The notes beneath the pieces were generated by a model. The model had not been told where the DNA came from. It was given only the letters and a program-made list of their open reading frames with translations, and searched no databases. A DNA stretch of 64,000 bases from contig NC_058193.1 of assembly GCF_907165205.1 (NCBI RefSeq), positions 16,815,521 through 16,879,520 of the forward strand, given 5' to 3'. The stretch is from Coccinella septempunctata. Its lineage: Eukaryota; Arthropoda; Insecta; Coleoptera; Coccinellidae. A program made the translations under genes and the position numbers. Shown here one piece after another: positions 1 through 9,605 of this stretch (positions within the stretch are counted from its first letter, which is position 1; every line of letters begins with the position of its first letter).

Positions 1-37
1 TCTTCTGTTATTGTGTTTGTTGTTTGCGTAATTTTGT

Positions 38-57
38 CTGACTAACAACTTTTTCAG
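38..57 (+). promoter_or_regulatory. Splice-acceptor-like tract upstream of gene A
   Basis: A branch-point-like CTGACTAAC followed by a short pyrimidine run and TTTTTCAG ends at base 57. The base composition is what insect 3' splice sites look like. It lies 140 nt before the gene A ATG and matches in relative place the TTTGTTTCAG before gene B (1525-1534). A matching donor was not proved; GTATGT within the 3841-3870 line of the preceding unit is one candidate. RNA-seq junctions would decide. Confidence 0.4.
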
Positions 58-60
58 ACC

Positions 61-88
61 CTGAGGATGACACAAATTGGTGTCGAAA
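61..88 (+). other. Conserved hairpin with hammerhead-like flanks
   Basis: Five-base stem GACAC (69-73) with GTGTC (80-84) closes a 6-nt loop. It is flanked by CTGAGGA on the left and GAAA on the right, the same order as the CUGANGA / stem II / GAAA core of hammerhead ribozymes. One extra U sits between CTGAGGA and the stem, so the core is not canonical and catalysis is doubtful. It is present and identical in every unit except for a G for A just downstream in U7 and U8. A tiny upstream ORF (ATG at 67, stop at 91-93) overlaps it. Confidence 0.35.
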
Positions 89-197
89 TATAGGTATTCG
101 CTAAAAAAGTCTTTCAATTACCATTTGCCCTACGCCGCATGAACTTGCGGTGAACTTGTCTCTATAATCATTTTATCCAAACATATTTTTTAGTGTG

Positions 198-563
198 ATG
201 AACAATAAGATGGATAAGAAAACGATATTGAGAACCGGATTGAAAAAATTGAAAAATACCAGGAATAAAAAGAAGAATTTGAAGAGAATTGTTGAAATCA
301 GGAATTTTATGAGGGCGCTTATAGGAGAACGAAAACGAAAAACTCCTTGTGTAGATGTGAAAGAATCCATGACTATTCCTTACATAAAAGAAGATAGAAA
401 ATGTATTATTAGCAAAAATGACATAATTGTAAGAAAAAATTCTGGAATATGTGATACCGTTACAGAAAAATATGTAGAATATAAAAAACCAAAAGAAAAC
501 TTGGAGCTTAAACTGTTCAAAATATATGATTTCGAAAAAAAAACACACCAATTTCGGGAATAA
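198..563 (+). CDS. Gene A copy 1: small basic protein, family not recognised
   Basis: 121-residue protein from the first in-frame ATG. A second ATG at 210 has the better context (A at -3, G at +4) and aligns with the gene B start (MDKK against MDRK), so a 117-residue form is equally likely. About 29% of residues are Lys or Arg. Residues 5-48 form the core shared with gene B: M-D-K/R-K, RTGLKKLK, NL-K/R-R, IRN and GERK. A second shared patch near residues 101-108 carries KLF. No signal peptide, membrane segment or zinc motif is seen. The stop codon lies inside AATAAA (559-564), a possible polyadenylation signal. Two short upstream ORFs (ATGs at 67 and 139) precede it unless the leader is spliced. 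A nucleic-acid-binding or chromatin role is inference from composition only. This copy has Ser57, Met58, Ile70 and Pro98. Confidence 0.6.
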   Translation: MNNKMDKKTILRTGLKKLKNTRNKKKNLKRIVEIRNFMRALIGERKRKTPCVDVKESMTIPYIKEDRKCIISKNDIIVRKNSGICDTVTEKYVEYKKPKENLELKLFKIYDFEKKTHQFRE

Positions 564-994
564 AACCTTATTCAGGATTCGTTACATAAACCAGGGCAAT
601 ATATTCTAAATGACATGTAAGAACATGTTAGATGACATGTAAGAAATATTAGAATTAGAAAAATTCTAGGTTTTTATACCGAAAAGACAAAAGTACTGTG
701 AAGAGAAATCTACTAAACATAAATGGCCTAATGTCAAAGAACCTAATAACTGAACTTAAAGCAGATACAATCTGCTACAATTCCATAATACGTTCTATGA
801 ATTTTGAATTTTTTTTTTCTCCGGCGGTTATTATAAATACCGCTTCAGTACTTTCTTCTGCAGATATTTATTCTGTGTATCTGTAACTTATACCTTTTAA
901 GTTAATTATTGATATTTCATTCATCATTAAAAACGTTTGAAACAATAAATAGTATAAGCTTGTTCATCATCCATGAATAGAATTTTTCAACAAA
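564..994 (+). other. Gene A 3' flank, no gene seen
   Basis: AT-rich. Contains a 22-bp direct repeat (1.6 copies, 611-645, core GACATGTAAGAACATG), a T-run near 810 that varies in length between units, a short GCGGT/ACCGC inverted repeat near 824-843 and a second AATAAA near 943 that could end a gene A transcript. I see no supported coding region. Confidence 0.5.
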
Positions 995-1028
995 AAATTA
1001 TATTCAATTTGCAAATTGAATATAATTT
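995..1028. repeat. 34-bp perfect palindrome, one per unit
   Basis: Two 17-base arms (995-1011 and 1012-1028) are exact reverse complements with no spacer, centred on TTG|CAA. The same palindrome is intact at 5132-5165, 9269-9302, 14928-14961, 23116-23149, 27253-27286, 31390-31423, 35548-35581, 47411-47444, 51549-51582, 55676-55709, 59803-59836 and 63930-63963. It lies between genes A and B. Possible cruciform, transcript hairpin or protein-binding site; function unknown. Confidence 0.9.
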
Positions 1029-1332
1029 GAAAAAAATAATATATTGTTCAAATTCCTGAGAAAGTTTTTGCCAAAGAATAAAAAGTATATTCCTATTGTA
1101 CATTCCGCTGTAGAAAAATTCCTTTGGATAAATAATAGTCATTTAAAATCGCATATCTCTTTTAAAAAGTATATAAAACACTTTCCAATTTTCCGTATTT
1201 TTAGTGCTAGGATACAGTACCAAAAAATAAAAAATATTTTATGTTTATTATTAAGTATCATCATAAAAAATGGATTGAACATAATTTAATATGTCGCTTC
1301 CATAGAAGTTTTAAATCAGATCAATCTAACAG

Positions 1333-1437
1333 CCAATAAGACAACAGAACGGGCAATAGGGTGGTGGGAGTGCTAGGAAGGGATGGTGGAGGCTATATAA
1401 CGGCGGAGTAGATGTCCCAACTATTTAGTATTCAGTT
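1333..1437 (+). promoter_or_regulatory. Gene B promoter, U1
   Basis: CCAAT at 1333-1337, then a strikingly G-rich plus strand (GGGTGGTGGGAG, KLF/Sp-like), TATATAA at 1394-1400 and an exact arthropod initiator TCAGTT at 1432-1437. The block is GC-rich inside an otherwise AT-rich unit. TATA to the initiator A is 40 nt, longer than the usual ~30, so a TTTAGTA at 1424-1430 is an alternative start. A leader of about 110 nt leads to the gene B ATG. Confidence 0.6.
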
Positions 1438-1466
1438 GTGAATGTGCTAAGTGCTGCAAATATTGT

Positions 1467-1488
1467 GTTGTGGTTTACATTTTATAAC
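1467..1488 (+). repeat. Gene B leader segment shared with gene A
   Basis: A 22-base segment (starting GTTGTGGTTTACATTTT) is identical to 3751-3772, which lies upstream of the next unit's gene A. It sits about 60 nt before the gene B ATG but about 560 nt before the gene A ATG. This supports common descent of the two genes including their 5' parts. Confidence 0.75.
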
Positions 1489-1547
1489 TTTCATATTATC
1501 GAATTATCGTTTCATACTTACATATTTGTTTCAGTTTTGAAGACGAG

Positions 1548-2009
1548 ATGGACAGAAAGCAGATCTTTAGAACGGGATTGAAAAAATTGAAGTCTAAACA
1601 AAATAACCTGAGGAGAACAGTTCAAATCCGGAATTTATTGAAGTCAGTTGTAGGAGAACGAAAGCAAGGAAATCTTTCTCAGAATTCGAAAAACTCCGAA
1701 ACTTGTGCTGAAATTAGAGAAGTTAATCAAGATAATCGTGAACAGAAAGATATAATCACGCAAAAATCAAATTCCGATGTTGGAGAAAAAAAGCCGGATG
1801 TGTCGAACGGAATTCTAAGGAAACGTTTGACGAGGTCTTTTATTCTGAAGGAGATTCTGAACATGACATCTATCAGAAGAAAACAAGATCTTAATTACAA
1901 ACTTTTCAGACAAGACGAGTACATTAAGATTAAGAAGAAGGCGACACCTATAAAAACAAAACGTTTTGTAGGATTTGTGATACCATCCCGAGCTTTATGT
2001 ACAAAATGA
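1548..2009 (+). CDS. Gene B copy 1: small basic protein, paralogue of A
   Basis: 153 residues, ATG in good context (G at -3, G at +4), preceded by an acceptor-like TTTGTTTCAG ending at 1534. Residues 1-43 match gene A (MDRK, RTGLKKLK, NLRR, IRN, GERK). A polar, Asn/Ser/Glu-rich middle (44-88) follows, then a basic C-terminal third with KLF at 118-120, a KIKKK run near 127-131 and a conserved tail ending CTK. There is no signal peptide or membrane segment. The family is not recognised. Basic composition suggests nucleic acid or chromatin association, which is inference only. Downstream there is an A-rich tract, an ATTAAA-type signal near 2031 and a hairpin at 2052-2068. This copy has Glu37, Asp62 and Gly88, the commonest state. 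Confidence 0.65.
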   Translation: MDRKQIFRTGLKKLKSKQNNLRRTVQIRNLLKSVVGERKQGNLSQNSKNSETCAEIREVNQDNREQKDIITQKSNSDVGEKKPDVSNGILRKRLTRSFILKEILNMTSIRRKQDLNYKLFRQDEYIKIKKKATPIKTKRFVGFVIPSRALCTK

Positions 2010-2051
2010 AACATTAACTTTGAAAAAAAAAATTAAAAATTATTAGTATTA

Positions 2052-2068
2052 GCTGATTCATTATCAGC
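2052..2068 (+). other. Hairpin downstream of gene B
   Basis: GCTGAT/ATCAGC 6-bp stem with a 5-nt loop, 43 nt after the gene B stop and just after the A-rich tract. It resembles in size, but not in sequence, a histone 3' stem-loop. Present in all twelve gene B flanks. Confidence 0.4.
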
Positions 2069-2113
2069 ATATTCTAAATGAAAAATTTAGTTTGAACAAA
2101 AAATTGGTAGGTG

Positions 2114-2158
2114 TAGATAACAGTAGGTTAGACAACAGTAGAATAGATAACAGTAGGT
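2114..2158 (+). repeat. Three 15-bp tandem repeats
   Basis: Imperfect 15-bp repeats starting at 2114, 2129 and 2144, each carrying the core ACAGTAG. In U6 and U7 the middle copy has a G for A (ACAGTGG). No function is visible. Confidence 0.8.
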
Positions 2159-3750
2159 ATATCGAGTTAAACATGCATACCAATTCAGGCAGTTCAAAAA
2201 TGGAATGCTAAAGGGTATTTGTTTGAATTTTTGTTGCCAAATGAAAAAGTAAGTTACAAGTAGGTTGTATATATAGTATATAGTGAGAAGAGGTTAAAAG
2301 TACAAATATGTAATGAGTGTAGCATCGTTTCGAGCGAAATTTAGTTCAGTTTTGTGAGAAACAACATTCGTTGTGTAATCGGAGAAACAACAAAGGCTCG
2401 GTCGGGTCCCAAATTTTTCCATTGCAATTTTAATTAGTGGGACCTGAAAATCCAGAATTGATTGCGATTTATTCAATTTTGTCGAATATTTGAGTTATTC
2501 TATCCATATAACGGGTTTTTACTGAGGTGCGACAAAAATTTATTCCTTTTCGTGAAAAAAATAATATAAGTAAATAGACATGGGAGACCATATGCTCATC
2601 TTCTGATATAGGGGGTATCAAACATTGGAAAATCGTTTCTCGCAAAACTCTCACATTTAATTTGGTGAATCAAATTGCGTTTGAGACATGACGTCATCGA
2701 TAGCTTTTTCAAAGGTCAATCCTAATTTCTTATGACTATTCTTGAAGCGTACATACTGTTTTAAGAAAGGACAAGAGTAGATACTGTTTTAAGTACTTCC
2801 ACTCATAAAGACTGTTTACAGATTGAAATATATTATTTTTCGACTTATTTTAGAATTTAATGGATAGAATACTACGATTTAAACATTAAAGTAGTCAATC
2901 GATTGAATGATTGAGTGAAACTGATTTAATCTGATAAATGTTCAAAATATCATTCAATTTCTTGACAGAAAAATTAAAAACTTTCTTTTGATAAATACAA
3001 AAGGAATTCTTCTGTGAAAGCAACCAGAACAATTTCATGGAAACCATAAAACTGCCATAATTGATCTGCGAGATAACTATTTCTTGATAAGCAAATAAGA
3101 ACCCTATTGAAAACCATTGAAGCAGGTACAAGAAAATATTTGTTACTTTGATAGGGTGACAGGTACAATATAACCAATACAATAAACCATCCCTTAACGT
3201 TTCCGCCTGCAACGGACCAATTATGACATAAATACTACCTGAGAAAACAAGAAATTGTATTTGAATGTATTTTGAAATAAGTTTTATGATTGTTGACACA
3301 TTTTTCCGAAATATTCCGATTTGTATCTATTCATATTCGAACCCCAGCATCTCAAAATAGAATTTTTTCTATAAAACGGCCTTTTCAAAATCGTTTGAGA
3401 TATACGATCAAATTTCAGCGCTTAGGTAGAGAAATTTTCTTATGGGTCAAGATGTTTGAAGGTTTTCAAAAAAGATAACAATTTCTTGAAAGATAAGGAT
3501 AGTCTCCAAGCAAATGCCTCTTCATGATTTTCGAAGAAAAAGTCATTGATGTTTATCAACGATACGATAGTTTGATATTTTTTAAAAATATATTCACTCG
3601 CTCATATCCTCCTTATTCGTAAAAAGATTGGGAGAGGAGCATCTCATAGAAAAATTCATATGCTGAAATTATTTGCTCATAAAAATATTCACTTTGTGTA
3701 TAGGCTCAAATATAATAAACTACCAGTTTCGTAACAATATCGAACATTGC
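2159..3750. other. Unit spacer, no supported gene
   Basis: AT-rich spacer. It contains TGACGTCA (2689-2696, the palindromic CRE/ATF consensus) followed by ATCGATA (DRE-like). On the minus strand the longest open stretch (2895-3299, 134 codons, hydrophobic) starts with ATG but has no recognisable motif and is cut to 105 codons in U8. Open stretches on either strand between 2294 and 2654 are about 60 codons and unremarkable. The spacer probably carries old transposon remnants, but I could not name one. Confidence 0.5.
2689..2696. promoter_or_regulatory. CRE/ATF-type palindrome TGACGTCA
   Basis: Exact 8-bp TGACGTCA, directly followed by ATCGATA, close to the DREF element TATCGATA. It is found at the same place in each unit, about 1 kb before the gene A leader segment. 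It could be regulatory or chance. Confidence 0.3.
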
Positions 3751-3772
3751 GTTGTGGTTTACATTTTATAAC
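3751..3772 (+). other. Leader segment of the next unit's gene A
   Basis: Identical over 22 bases to the gene B leader (1467-1488). If it is transcribed, the gene A transcript would start near here and need an intron of roughly 340-420 nt ending at the acceptor-like CAG at 4192-4194. The corresponding upstream region has only a weak AT-rich TATA-like stretch (AAATATAAT, 3709-3717) and no TATATAA/G-rich block like gene B. Confidence 0.4.
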
Positions 3773-4334
3773 CTTGAAATATTCATTTTACACGTTGTTG
3801 TTCATGCATTTTGTAGTTCTGTAGTTCATAATAGATTCAAGATTGTATTTCATTGTATGTAGATTTTATAGTTTGTTGTCTTTTACAGTTTTTTTGAAAG
3901 AGTTTGTATATTTTGTATTTATTTTATAGCTAAGAAAAAGAATTACATTTCACATCTAATCTAGAAATTAATAATAGTTCAAAGATCATAGTTCATACAC
4001 AACCTAGAAAATTATGATATTCGTTTCATTTGACATTTTGACTTCTGAAGAAGTATAGAGAGAATTTTACATTTAGGAGATTCTACTTGGTCTTGCTGAT
4101 GACTGTAGCATACTTTTCATGACTATTGGCTGTGAGTTCTTCTGTTATTGTGTTTGTTGTTTGCGTAATTTTGTCTGACTAACAACTTTTTCAGACCCTG
4201 AGGATGACACAAATTGGTGTCGAAATATAGGTATTCGCTAAAAAAGTCTTTCAATTACCATTTGCCCTACGCCGCATGAACTTGCGGTGAACTTGTCTCT
4301 ATAATCATTTTATCCAAACATATTTTTTAGTGTG

Positions 4335-4700
4335 ATGAACAATAAGATGGATAAGAAAACGATATTGAGAACCGGATTGAAAAAATTGAAAAATACCAGG
4401 AATAAAAAGAAGAATTTGAAGAGAATTGTTGAAATCAGGAATTTTATGAGGGCGCTTATAGGAGAACGAAAACGAAAAACTCCTTGTGTAGATGTGAAAG
4501 AATCCATGACTATTCCTTACATAAAAGAAGATAGAAAATGTATTATTAGCAAAAATGACATAATTGTAAGAAAAAATTCTGGAATATGTGATACCGTTAC
4601 AGAAAAATATGTAGAATATAAAAAACCAAAAGAAAACTTGGAGCTTAAACTGTTCAAAATATATGATTTCGAAAAAAAAACACACCAATTTCGGGAATAA
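4335..4700 (+). CDS. Gene A copy 2
   Basis: Protein identical to copy 1, including Ile70, which is found only in U1 and U2. Second ATG at 4347. Confidence 0.6.
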   Translation: MNNKMDKKTILRTGLKKLKNTRNKKKNLKRIVEIRNFMRALIGERKRKTPCVDVKESMTIPYIKEDRKCIISKNDIIVRKNSGICDTVTEKYVEYKKPKENLELKLFKIYDFEKKTHQFRE

Positions 4701-5469
4701 AACCTTATTCAGGATTCGTTACATAAACCAGGGCAATATATTCTAAATGACATGTAAGAACATGTTAGATGACATGTAAGAAATATTAGAATTAGAAAAA
4801 TTCTAGGTTTTTATACCGAAAAGACAAAAGTACTGTGAAGAGAAATCTACTAAACATAAATGGCCTAATGTCAAAGAACCTAATAACTGAACTTAAAGCA
4901 GATACAATCTGCTACAATTCCATAATACGTTCTATGAATTTTGAATTTTTTTTTTCTCCGGCGGTTATTATAAATACCGCTTCAGTACTTTCTTCTGCAG
5001 ATATTTATTCTGTGTATCTGTAACTTATACCTTTTAAGTTAATTATTGATATTTCATTCATCATTAAAAACGTTTGAAACAATAAATAGTATAAGCTTGT
5101 TCATCATCCATGAATAGAATTTTTCAACAAAAAATTATATTCAATTTGCAAATTGAATATAATTTGAAAAAAATAATATATTGTTCAAATTCCTGAGAAA
5201 GTTTTTGCCAAAGAATAAAAAGTATATTCCTATTGTACATTCCGCTGTAGAAAAATTCCTTTGGATAAATAATAGTCATTTAAAATCGCATATCTCTTTT
5301 AAAAAGTATATAAAACACTTTCCAATTTTCCGTATTTTTAGTGCTAGGATACAGTACCAAAAAATAAAAAATATTTTATGTTTATTATTAAGTATCATCA
5401 TAAAAAATGGATTGAACATAATTTAATATGTCGCTTCCATAGAAGTTTTAAATCAGATCAATCTAACAG

Positions 5470-5574
5470 CCAATAAGACAACAGAACGGGCAATAGGGTG
5501 GTGGGAGTGCTAGGAAGGGATGGTGGAGGCTATATAACGGCGGAGTAGATGTCCCAACTATTTAGTATTCAGTT
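5470..5574 (+). promoter_or_regulatory. Gene B promoter, U2
   Basis: CCAAT at 5470, TATATAA at 5531-5537, TCAGTT at 5569-5574; unchanged from U1. Confidence 0.6.
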
Positions 5575-5684
5575 GTGAATGTGCTAAGTGCTGCAAATAT
5601 TGTGTTGTGGTTTACATTTTATAACTTTCATATTATCGAATTATCGTTTCATACTTACATATTTGTTTCAGTTTTGAAGACGAG

Positions 5685-6146
5685 ATGGACAGAAAGCAGA
5701 TCTTTAGAACGGGATTGAAAAAATTGAAGTCTAAACAAAATAACCTGAGGAGAACAGTTCAAATCCGGAATTTATTGAAGTCAGTTGTAGGAGAACGAAA
5801 GCAAGGAAATCTTTCTCAGAATTCGAAAAACTCCGAAACTTGTGCTGAAATTAGAGAAGTTAATCAAGATAATCGTGAACAGAAAGATATAATCACGCAA
5901 AAATCAAATTCCGATGTTGGAGAAAAAAAGCCGGATGTGTCGAACGGAATTCTAAGGAAACGTTTGACGAGGTCTTTTATTCTGAAGGAGATTCTGAACA
6001 TGACATCTATCAGAAGAAAACAAGATCTTAATTACAAACTTTTCAGACAAGACGAGTACATTAAGATTAAGAAGAAGGCGACACCTATAAAAACAAAACG
6101 TTTTGTAGGATTTGTGATACCATCCCGAGCTTTATGTACAAAATGA
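5685..6146 (+). CDS. Gene B copy 2
   Basis: 153 residues, identical to copy 1 (Glu37, Asp62, Gly88). Confidence 0.65.
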   Translation: MDRKQIFRTGLKKLKSKQNNLRRTVQIRNLLKSVVGERKQGNLSQNSKNSETCAEIREVNQDNREQKDIITQKSNSDVGEKKPDVSNGILRKRLTRSFILKEILNMTSIRRKQDLNYKLFRQDEYIKIKKKATPIKTKRFVGFVIPSRALCTK

Positions 6147-8471
6147 AACATTAACTTTGAAAAAAAAAATTAAAAATTATTAGTATTAGCTGATTCATTA
6201 TCAGCATATTCTAAATGAAAAATTTAGTTTGAACAAAAAATTGGTAGGTGTAGATAACAGTAGGTTAGACAACAGTAGAATAGATAACAGTAGGTATATC
6301 GAGTTAAACATGCATACCAATTCAGGCAGTTCAAAAATGGAATGCTAAAGGGTATTTGTTTGAATTTTTGTTGCCAAATGAAAAAGTAAGTTACAAGTAG
6401 GTTGTATATATAGTATATAGTGAGAAGAGGTTAAAAGTACAAATATGTAATGAGTGTAGCATCGTTTCGAGCGAAATTTAGTTCAGTTTTGTGAGAAACA
6501 ACATTCGTTGTGTAATCGGAGAAACAACAAAGGCTCGGTCGGGTCCCAAATTTTTCCATTGCAATTTTAATTAGTGGGACCTGAAAATCCAGAATTGATT
6601 GCGATTTATTCAATTTTGTCGAATATTTGAGTTATTCTATCCATATAACGGGTTTTTACTGAGGTGCGACAAAAATTTATTCCTTTTCGTGAAAAAAATA
6701 ATATAAGTAAATAGACATGGGAGACCATATGCTCATCTTCTGATATAGGGGGTATCAAACATTGGAAAATCGTTTCTCGCAAAACTCTCACATTTAATTT
6801 GGTGAATCAAATTGCGTTTGAGACATGACGTCATCGATAGCTTTTTCAAAGGTCAATCCTAATTTCTTATGACTATTCTTGAAGCGTACATACTGTTTTA
6901 AGAAAGGACAAGAGTAGATACTGTTTTAAGTACTTCCACTCATAAAGACTGTTTACAGATTGAAATATATTATTTTTCGACTTATTTTAGAATTTAATGG
7001 ATAGAATACTACGATTTAAACATTAAAGTAGTCAATCGATTGAATGATTGAGTGAAACTGATTTAATCTGATAAATGTTCAAAATATCATTCAATTTCTT
7101 GACAGAAAAATTAAAAACTTTCTTTTGATAAATACAAAAGGAATTCTTCTGTGAAAGCAACCAGAACAATTTCATGGAAACCATAAAACTGCCATAATTG
7201 ATCTGCGAGATAACTATTTCTTGATAAGCAAATAAGAACCCTATTGAAAACCATTGAAGCAGGTACAAGAAAATATTTGTTACTTTGATAGGGTGACAGG
7301 TACAATATAACCAATACAATAAACCATCCCTTAACGTTTCCGCCTGCAACGGACCAATTATGACATAAATACTACCTGAGAAAACAAGAAATTGTATTTG
7401 AATGTATTTTGAAATAAGTTTTATGATTGTTGACACATTTTTCCGAAATATTCCGATTTGTATCTATTCATATTCGAACCCCAGCATCTCAAAATAGAAT
7501 TTTTTCTATAAAACGGCCTTTTCAAAATCGTTTGAGATATACGATCAAATTTCAGCGCTTAGGTAGAGAAATTTTCTTATGGGTCAAGATGTTTGAAGGT
7601 TTTCAAAAAAGATAACAATTTCTTGAAAGATAAGGATAGTCTCCAAGCAAATGCCTCTTCATGATTTTCGAAGAAAAAGTCATTGATGTTTATCAACGAT
7701 ACGATAGTTTGATATTTTTTAAAAATATATTCACTCGCTCATATCCTCCTTATTCGTAAAAAGATTGGGAGAGGAGCATCTCATAGAAAAATTCATATGC
7801 TGAAATTATTTGCTCATAAAAATATTCACTTTGTGTATAGGCTCAAATATAATAAACTACCAGTTTCGTAACAATATCGAACATTGCGTTGTGGTTTACA
7901 TTTTATAACCTTGAAATATTTATTTTACACGTTGTTGTTCATGCATTTTGTAGTTCTGTAGTTCATAATAGATTCAAGATTGTATTTCATTGTATGTAGA
8001 TTTTATAGTTTGTTGTCTTTTACAGTTTTTTTGAAAGAGTTTGTATATTTTGTATTTATTTTATGGCTAAGAAAAAGAATTACATTTCACATCTAATCTA
8101 GAAATTAATAATAGTTCAAAGATCATAGTTCATACACAACCTAGAAAATTATGATATTCGTTTCATTTGACATTTTGACTTCTGAAGAAGTATAGAGAGA
8201 ATTTTACATTTAGGAGATTCTACTTGGTCTTGCTGATGACTGTAGCATACTTTTCATGACTATTGGCTGTGAGTTCTTCTGTTATTGTGTTTGTTGTTTG
8301 CGTAATTTTGTCTGACTAACAACTTTTTCAGACCCTGAGGATGACACAAATTGGTGTCGAAATATAGGTATTCGCTAAAAAAGTCTTTCAATTACCATTT
8401 GCCCTACGCCGCATGAACTTGCGGTGAACTTGTCTCTATAATCATTTTATCCAAACATATTTTTTAGTGTG

Positions 8472-8837
8472 ATGAACAATAAGATGGATAAGAAAACGAT
8501 ATTGAGAACCGGATTGAAAAAATTGAAAAATACCAGGAATAAAAAGAAGAATTTGAAGAGAATTGTTGAAATCAGGAATTTTATGAGGGCGCTTATAGGA
8601 GAACGAAAACGAAAAACTCCTTGTGTAGATGTGAAAGAATACATGACTATTCCTTACATAAAAGAAGATAGAAAATGTACTATTAGCAAAAATGACATAA
8701 TTGTAAGAAAAAATTCTGGAATATGTGATACCGTTACAGAAAAATATGTAGAATATAAAAAACCAAAAGAAAACTTGGAGCTTAAACTGTTCAAAATATA
8801 TGATTTCGAAAAAAAAACACACCAATTTCGGGAATAA
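8472..8837 (+). CDS. Gene A copy 3 (S57Y, I70T)
   Basis: Intact 121 residues. Tyr57 is shared only with U6; Thr70 is the state of every unit from here on. Confidence 0.6.
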   Translation: MNNKMDKKTILRTGLKKLKNTRNKKKNLKRIVEIRNFMRALIGERKRKTPCVDVKEYMTIPYIKEDRKCTISKNDIIVRKNSGICDTVTEKYVEYKKPKENLELKLFKIYDFEKKTHQFRE

Positions 8838-9605
8838 AACCTTATTCAGGATTCGTTACATAAACCAGGGCAATATATTCTAAATGACATGTAAGAACAT
8901 GTTAGATGACATGTAAGAAATATTAGAATTAGAAAAATTCTAGGTTTGTATACCGAAAAGACAAAAGTACTGTGAAGAGAAATCTACTAAACATAAATGG
9001 CCTAATGTCAAAGAACCTAATAACTGAACTTAAAGCAGATACAATCTGCTACAATTCCATAATACGTTCTATGAATTTTGAATTTTTTTTTTCTCCGGCG
9101 GTTATTATAAATACCGCTTCAGTACTTTCTTCTGCAGATATTTATTCTGTGTATCTGTAACTTATACCTTTTAAGTTAATTATTGATATTTCATTCATCA
9201 TTAAAAACGTTTGAAACAATAAATAGTATCAGCTTGTTCATCATCCATGAATAGAATTCTTCAACAAAAAATTATATTCAATTTGCAAATTGAATATAAT
9301 TTGAAAAAAATAATATATTGTTCAAATTCCTGAGAAAGTTTTTGCCAAAGAATAAAAAGTATATTCCTATTGTACATTCCGCTGTAGAAAAATTCCTTTG
9401 GATAAATAATAGTCATTTAAAATCGCATATCTCTTTTAAAAAGTATATAAAACACTTTCCAATTTTCCGTATTTTTAGTGCTAGGATACAGTACCAAAAA
9501 ATAAAAAATATTTTATGTTTATTTTTAAGTATCATCATAAAAATGGATTGAACATAATTTAATATGTTGCTTCCATAGAAGTTTTAAATCAGATCAATCT
9601 AACAG

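Larger units (their letters stand above)
1..4137 (+). repeat. Array unit U1 (reference copy)
   Basis: Map of the unit, reused for all copies (offset = position here): acceptor-like tract 38-57, hairpin 69-84, gene A 198-563, 22-bp repeat 611-645, 34-bp palindrome 995-1028, gene B promoter 1333-1437, gene B 1548-2009, hairpin 2052-2068, 15-bp triplicate 2114-2158, CRE-like site 2689-2696, leader segment for the next unit's gene A 3751-3772. U1 and U2 share an allele set absent downstream: Ile at A residue 70, five Ts before ATACCG near 671, AGTATAAGC near 953, TTTTTC near 984 and TGTCGC near 1291. Confidence 0.95.
4138..8274 (+). repeat. Array unit U2
   Basis: Same allele set as U1. It differs near its end (TTTATGG at about 8061-8067 where U1 has TTTATAG; ATATTTATTT near 7918). 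The TTTATGG variant recurs only at the ends of U3 and U5. Spacers as in U1, no extra gene. Confidence 0.95.

Noticed and set aside
168..551. 127-codon minus-strand ORF opposite gene A
   Set aside because: Antisense shadow of the A/G-rich gene A codons (Phe/Ile-rich), with no promoter or motif.
1044..1289. 81-codon Lys-rich plus-strand ORF between A and B in every unit
   Set aside because: It has no ATG (TTG at its head, stop just upstream), no acceptor-like tract in front and no motif. It is cut in U3 by a 1-bp loss. Its conservation is explained by array homogenisation.
2052..2068. Histone-type 3' stem-loop, which would make the array a histone cluster
   Set aside because: The sequence is not the conserved histone stem-loop and neither protein resembles any histone.
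2294..2654. Two ~60-codon minus-strand ORFs
   Set aside because: Short, no motif, and within what stop-codon spacing allows by chance.
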